Notes under the pieces: model-generated | Database searches by the model: none | Told to the model about the DNA's origin: nothing | Seen by the model: the letters and a program-made list of their open reading frames with translations, nothing else | Shown here: positions 60,935-64,000 of the stretch, one piece after another | How the letters are laid out: the number at the start of each line of letters is the position of its first letter | How positions within the stretch are numbered: the first letter of the stretch is position 1 | Position numbers and translations under genes: made by a program | NCBI RefSeq assembly: GCF_017876165.1 | Contig: NZ_JAGINQ010000005.1 | Location: forward strand, 1 to 64,000 | Length of the DNA: 64,000 bases | Origin: Azospirillum soli | GTDB taxonomy: Bacteria > Pseudomonadota > Alphaproteobacteria > Azospirillales > Azospirillaceae | Direction: 5' to 3'

Positions 60935-62278
60935 CTAGCGTTGCATGTCGACTTGGAAGGTGCGGCCGTTCGAATGACGGCCCTGGCAGGCGGCGCGCCC
61001 GCCCTCGCCGACCGTGCAGTCGATCCGCGAGCGCGTGAAGGCGGAGCCGTCGCTGCATGTCGGGTCGTTCAGCCCGTCGATGGTCAGGCGTCCGTCCTGC
61101 ATCCGCGCCTGGGCGGGCCCCTGGCAGACTACGCCGTTCTTCTGCCGGATGGTCAGGGTGCCGCCACCCTTGCGGTCGAAGCTGTAGTCCACCACCACCG
61201 GCTGCCCGGACCGCGTCTCGTACAGGTCGGTCCTGGAACGCCAGTTGCCTTCCAGGAAGTCCACCCGGCCTTGCTTGCGCGCCTCCTCGGGGATGACGAG
61301 GGGGCCGGGTGCGGGCGGCGGCAGCGTGGCTGGGGGAACGGCGGGCGGGGTGGGTTTGTGCTCCGGCAGGGGCGGCGGGGGCATGGGGGCGGTTGCCTCC
61401 GGCGCGGGGTCGGCCGGGACGACGGGCGTGACCGGGACGGCGGGCACGGCATCGGGCGTTACTGCATCGGGCGTCGGGGGCACGGTCGGAACCATGGGGC
61501 GCTCGACCACCACGGTCGGCGGTTCGGCCGGGCGCTCCGGCTCGGCCGGCTTGGTCCAGCCGAACAGATCCGGCAGGCTGGGCGCGACGCGGGCCACATA
61601 GGGTTCCACCAAATCGGGCGCGCAGCCGCGCAACCCGAACAGCAGGCCCAGGGCCAGCAGCGGCAGCAGCAGAAAGGGCAGGCAGCCTGCCAGGAACGGG
61701 AACCAGCTGCGCGCCACCGGCGGTGGCGGAACCGGGGCGACGGATGGGGCGGCTTGCTCCGGCACCGGGTCCGGGGCGGGGGCGACGACCGGCGGGCGGA
61801 TGGCCCAACTGGTCTCGTCCAGGCCGATGTGGGTGAAGCCCCAGAAGGTCGCCACCGGACGGCCATCGACCAGATAGACGTGATTGCCGTCCGGGAATTC
61901 CGCCGCCGCCGTCAGCAGGTCGGCGAACAGCGTGTCGTCGCGGGTCGTTGCCCGCGCCCGGTGTTCCGTGGCCGCTGCGCGTATGCGTTCCTGCATGGCC
62001 CTGGCCTGGGCGTGGGCGTCGGCGCGCTCCTCCTCCGTCTGGCTTGCGGGCGGCACCACGTCGCCGGGGAAGGGGGCGTACCAGTCGATCCGGTCGCCCT
62101 GCTCGTTGATTTTGGGCACGGCGAGGAAGTCGGCGGTGTCGCCACCCAGCCGCACCTGAACCGCGCGCCGCAGCTGGGCGGCCGAGCGGAAGGCCGGGTC
62201 GCCGTGCGCCCCTTTCGCCTGATAGGCGCTCAACGGTTCCGAGCGCAGCCATGCTCCCATCGACATCGACGACCTCAT
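60935..62278 (-). CDS. srfA: SrfA-like membrane protein
   Basis: A 447-residue protein. N-terminal cytoplasmic SrfA-like domain (about 1-160: FLAVPKINEQGDRIDWYAPF, FPDGNHVYLVDGRPVATFWG), Pro-rich linker, one membrane helix (191-217, PFLAGCLPFLLLPLLALGLL), a Pro/Val/Ala-rich periplasmic spacer (about 240-335) and a C-terminal Cys-containing domain (GRVDFLEGNWRSRTDLYETR, CQGPAQ, CSDGS, CTVGEGGRAACQG). ATG 62278 overlaps the upstream gene in ATGA. Its N-terminal domain is clearly related to that of the gene upstream. Assignment to SrfA rests on domain order, and srfB and srfC following it. Confidence 0.78.
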   Translation of the reverse strand: MRSSMSMGAWLRSEPLSAYQAKGAHGDPAFRSAAQLRRAVQVRLGGDTADFLAVPKINEQGDRIDWYAPFPGDVVPPASQTEEERADAHAQARAMQERIRAAATEHRARATTRDDTLFADLLTAAAEFPDGNHVYLVDGRPVATFWGFTHIGLDETSWAIRPPVVAPAPDPVPEQAAPSVAPVPPPPVARSWFPFLAGCLPFLLLPLLALGLLFGLRGCAPDLVEPYVARVAPSLPDLFGWTKPAEPERPAEPPTVVVERPMVPTVPPTPDAVTPDAVPAVPVTPVVPADPAPEATAPMPPPPLPEHKPTPPAVPPATLPPPAPGPLVIPEEARKQGRVDFLEGNWRSRTDLYETRSGQPVVVDYSFDRKGGGTLTIRQKNGVVCQGPAQARMQDGRLTIDGLNDPTCSDGSAFTRSRIDCTVGEGGRAACQGRHSNGRTFQVDMQR

Positions 62279-64000
62279 TGCCCCCGGCATTCGGCCGGGA
62301 TGGGGGATTGGCCCGTGGCCTTCTGCACGGCCGGCATCAGGCCGCCGACATCCTGGGCGTTGAAGACCCGCCCGCCGGTCTCCCGCGCCAGACAGGACGC
62401 GGAATCGCCGTTGGTGACTTGGACGACGTTGATGACCAGCCCCGGCTTCTGCGCCTTCAGCCGGCGGGCGGCGGCGCAGGGGTCGGCGCCGCAGGAATCG
62501 TGCCCGTCCGACAGGACCACGATGACCGCCGGCTTCTTGGGATCGGAGCCGTCCATCATGGTCGCGGCGCGTTCGATGCCGCGCGCCAGCGGCGTGCCCT
62601 GCTGCGGCTGGATGCCGTCCACGATGCCGTGCAGCCGGGGCCGCTCGCCCTTCTTGAAGAAGCTGAAATTGTCCGTGCTCTTGCAGTTGCCAAAGACGAT
62701 CAGGCCGGCGTCCACATCGCCCGGCAGCTTGTCCACGGCGGCCTTCGTCGCCCGCTTGGCATGGTCGATGCGGCGGTCGCCGGCACGGTTGGCGTTGATC
62801 GCGCCGGCCCGCGCCAGGGCCGCCGGATCGCCGCGCCGGACGCCAGCGATCATCGCCGCCTCCTCGGCGTCGGACATGCCAAAGGGAAAGGCCATGCTGC
62901 CGGATGCATCCAGGGCGAACACCACTTCCGGGGCCTCCCACGGCTGGCGCGGCGACGGGCAGGTTGCGGCCTGCTGTGGCTGTGCCTTCGGCTTGGATTG
63001 TGCCGGAGCGGGCAGCGCTTCCGGCGCGACGGCGGGTGCCGGGGCAGGTGCCGGTGAAGGAGTTGGCGGCGGCGTGGGCTTGCTTTTCGGCAGCGGAGGC
63101 TCGGCCGGAGCGGCGGGCGGTGCTTCCACCGCTGCGACCGGCGGCAGGGCCGGTGCCGGCGTCGGCTTCGGATCCGGCGCGGCGATGACCGGCGGTGTGG
63201 ACGGTGGCGCGGATGGCGGCTGAAGGGGAAGCGGCAGCGCCGCCGCGCCCGGCTCCGGCGCGCGGCAGGACTTGCGCGCGTCCTGCAAGCGGGCCTCCAG
63301 CGCGTCAAGTTCGGCCTGAAGCGTCGCGGACCGGTCGTCCTCCAGCCGCAGGCGGGCTTGCAGGTCGCCGCCGATGAGCAGCGGGACCGGCCACCAGCGC
63401 AGCCAGAAGGCGAGGCCGGCGAAGAGCAACAAGAGCAGCAGGACGGTCAAGCCGGCAATCATTCCAGCCCGCCAGCCGGGCACGGCCAAGACCGGTGTGG
63501 GGTTCGGTGTGGGGGGCGGGGTTGCCGGCGTTGGACTGGGGGCAGGCGAGGCGGTGTTTTGAGGGGCGCTGACCGGGGGCGGTGCGGCTCCCGTAGCCAC
63601 CGGCGCGGCGGTCGCCGTCGCGGAAACCAGAAGAGCCGCTCCGGCGGTGGCGTGTCCCCAGAAGATGACGCACGGCTGCCCGGCCACCGAATAGACGCAG
63701 CTGTCGTCGGGGAACTGCGTGGCCAGCCGGATCAGTTCGGCCAGTTCCGGATTGCCGGCGCGCGCTCGCTCGGCGATGGAGCGGACGTGTTCCAGCCGCT
63801 CCTTCAGGACCGCCAGCAGCTTGGCGCGCTCATGGGCCGGCACCGCGTGCAGCGGCGTGGGGTTGCCCAGGCCTTCGCCCCACCAGTCGATGGTGTCCAC
63901 ACTCTGACGCGGTTCGGCCAGCAGCATGCCCCAGGCGGACGGAAGCTCGCCGCGCAGCCGCTTCAGGATGAGGGTGGCCGAATCGATGACGGGCTCGCCG
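62275..64000 (-). CDS. SrfA-like/vWA fusion protein (start beyond window)
   Basis: At least 575 residues; the frame is open to base 64000 (GEPVIDSATLILKRLRGELP...), so the first Met at 63927 is not the start. Seen parts: an SrfA-like N-terminal domain (QSVDTIDWWGEGL, FPDDSCVYSVAGQPCVIFWG), one membrane helix (AGLTVLLLLLLFAGLAFWLR), a short coiled coil (about 215-245 from the edge), a long Pro/Ala-rich spacer, and a C-terminal vWA domain with perfect MIDAS DASGS in EVVFALDASGSMAFPFG and VIVVLSDGHDSCG. The vWA domain would lie in the periplasm. It is coupled to the SrfA-like gene by a 4-bp overlap and is the first visible gene of the operon. Confidence 0.82.
   Translation of the reverse strand, partial: GEPVIDSATLILKRLRGELPSAWGMLLAEPRQSVDTIDWWGEGLGNPTPLHAVPAHERAKLLAVLKERLEHVRSIAERARAGNPELAELIRLATQFPDDSCVYSVAGQPCVIFWGHATAGAALLVSATATAAPVATGAAPPPVSAPQNTASPAPSPTPATPPPTPNPTPVLAVPGWRAGMIAGLTVLLLLLLFAGLAFWLRWWPVPLLIGGDLQARLRLEDDRSATLQAELDALEARLQDARKSCRAPEPGAAALPLPLQPPSAPPSTPPVIAAPDPKPTPAPALPPVAAVEAPPAAPAEPPLPKSKPTPPPTPSPAPAPAPAVAPEALPAPAQSKPKAQPQQAATCPSPRQPWEAPEVVFALDASGSMAFPFGMSDAEEAAMIAGVRRGDPAALARAGAINANRAGDRRIDHAKRATKAAVDKLPGDVDAGLIVFGNCKSTDNFSFFKKGERPRLHGIVDGIQPQQGTPLARGIERAATMMDGSDPKKPAVIVVLSDGHDSCGADPCAAARRLKAQKPGLVINVVQVTNGDSASCLARETGGRVFNAQDVGGLMPAVQKATGQSPIPAECRGQ

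Noticed and set aside
57815..63223. 1802-codon open frame on the plus strand, antisense to srfC/srfB/srfA
   Set aside because: It reads as a low-complexity Arg/Gly/Ala/Val/His-rich product, has no domain motifs, and spans several well-supported minus-strand genes. It is an artefact of GC-rich codon bias, as are the long antisense frames at 4503-7211, 54544-57996, 1917-3590 and 13562-15001.
47512..64000. Type VI secretion system
   Set aside because: The vWA, P-loop and membrane parts prompted the check, but no TssB/C sheath, Hcp tube, VgrG, TssJKLM or ClpV motif is visible. The 'hcp' at 1791 is the hybrid cluster protein, not the T6SS tube.
1..64000. CRISPR arrays, tRNA/rRNA genes, prophage or integrase-bounded island
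   Set aside because: No regularly spaced repeats, no recognisable tRNA or rRNA sequence and no integrase or phage structural genes were seen. Only IS remnants and REP-like repeats support mobility.

Overview
The window is 64 kb of very GC-rich, densely coded DNA with almost no phage or plasmid signature. The gene mix is an Entner-Doudoroff block, many ABC uptake operons for amino-acid or peptide-like solutes, and FNR-type nitrosative stress genes. Together with strong third-position GC bias this suggests a soil or rhizosphere alphaproteobacterium, most like Azospirillum. No rRNA or other phylogenetic marker is present, so the genus is an inference.

Region by region. 1-679: the right end of an IS256-family element, next to a decayed IS5-type transposase abutting the hcr stop. 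676-4112: hcp-hcr (hydroxylamine/NO detoxification) and a divergent unknown gene sharing a perfect 18-bp FNR/NnrR-type palindrome. 4245-8221: an SNF2 helicase with its SWIM zinc-finger partner. 8229-17098: central carbon metabolism with adhE, hexR, carbonic anhydrase, gntK, edd and gnd. Three HexR-like operators lie before adhE, hexR and edd. eda is absent, but a 21-codon remnant resembling its N-terminus lies between edd and gntK. 17269-19672: an omega-amino acid:pyruvate aminotransferase and a divergent LysR regulator. 19828-33412: a large catabolic island made of a Dpp/Opp ABC importer, two M20 N-carbamoylase-type hydrolases, an amidase, an N-acyl-D-amino-acid deacylase, diaminopropionate ammonia-lyase and an RpiR regulator. 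A near-identical GAAAC-N4-GTTTC palindrome precedes both operons. 33483-39323: a polar-amino-acid-type ABC importer with a 2-hydroxyacid dehydrogenase, a LacI regulator and a FAH-family hydratase. 39576-40253: terC. 40700-45377: a LctP-type permease, a GntR regulator, an APH-fold kinase and a class III PLP enzyme, with one operator repeated before the regulator and before the kinase. 45536-47505: an AEC transporter and a trypsin-like lipoprotein.

47512-64000 is the most unusual part: an apparent single minus-strand operon of at least 11 genes running in from beyond the right edge. It encodes a membrane-anchored SrfA-like/vWA fusion, a second SrfA-like protein, an actin/Hsp70-fold ATPase (SrfB), a P-loop NTPase (SrfC), a proline-rich Sel1/TPR membrane protein, an exported vWA/SH3-like protein, a MacB/FtsX-type ABC pair, an exported FGE-fold protein without the catalytic cysteines, and two coiled-coil lipoproteins. 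Most genes overlap by 4-8 bp or are 5-21 bp apart. The parts suggest one envelope-spanning, NTP-driven machine of unknown purpose.

Long open frames antisense to these genes are products of GC bias and are not annotated.
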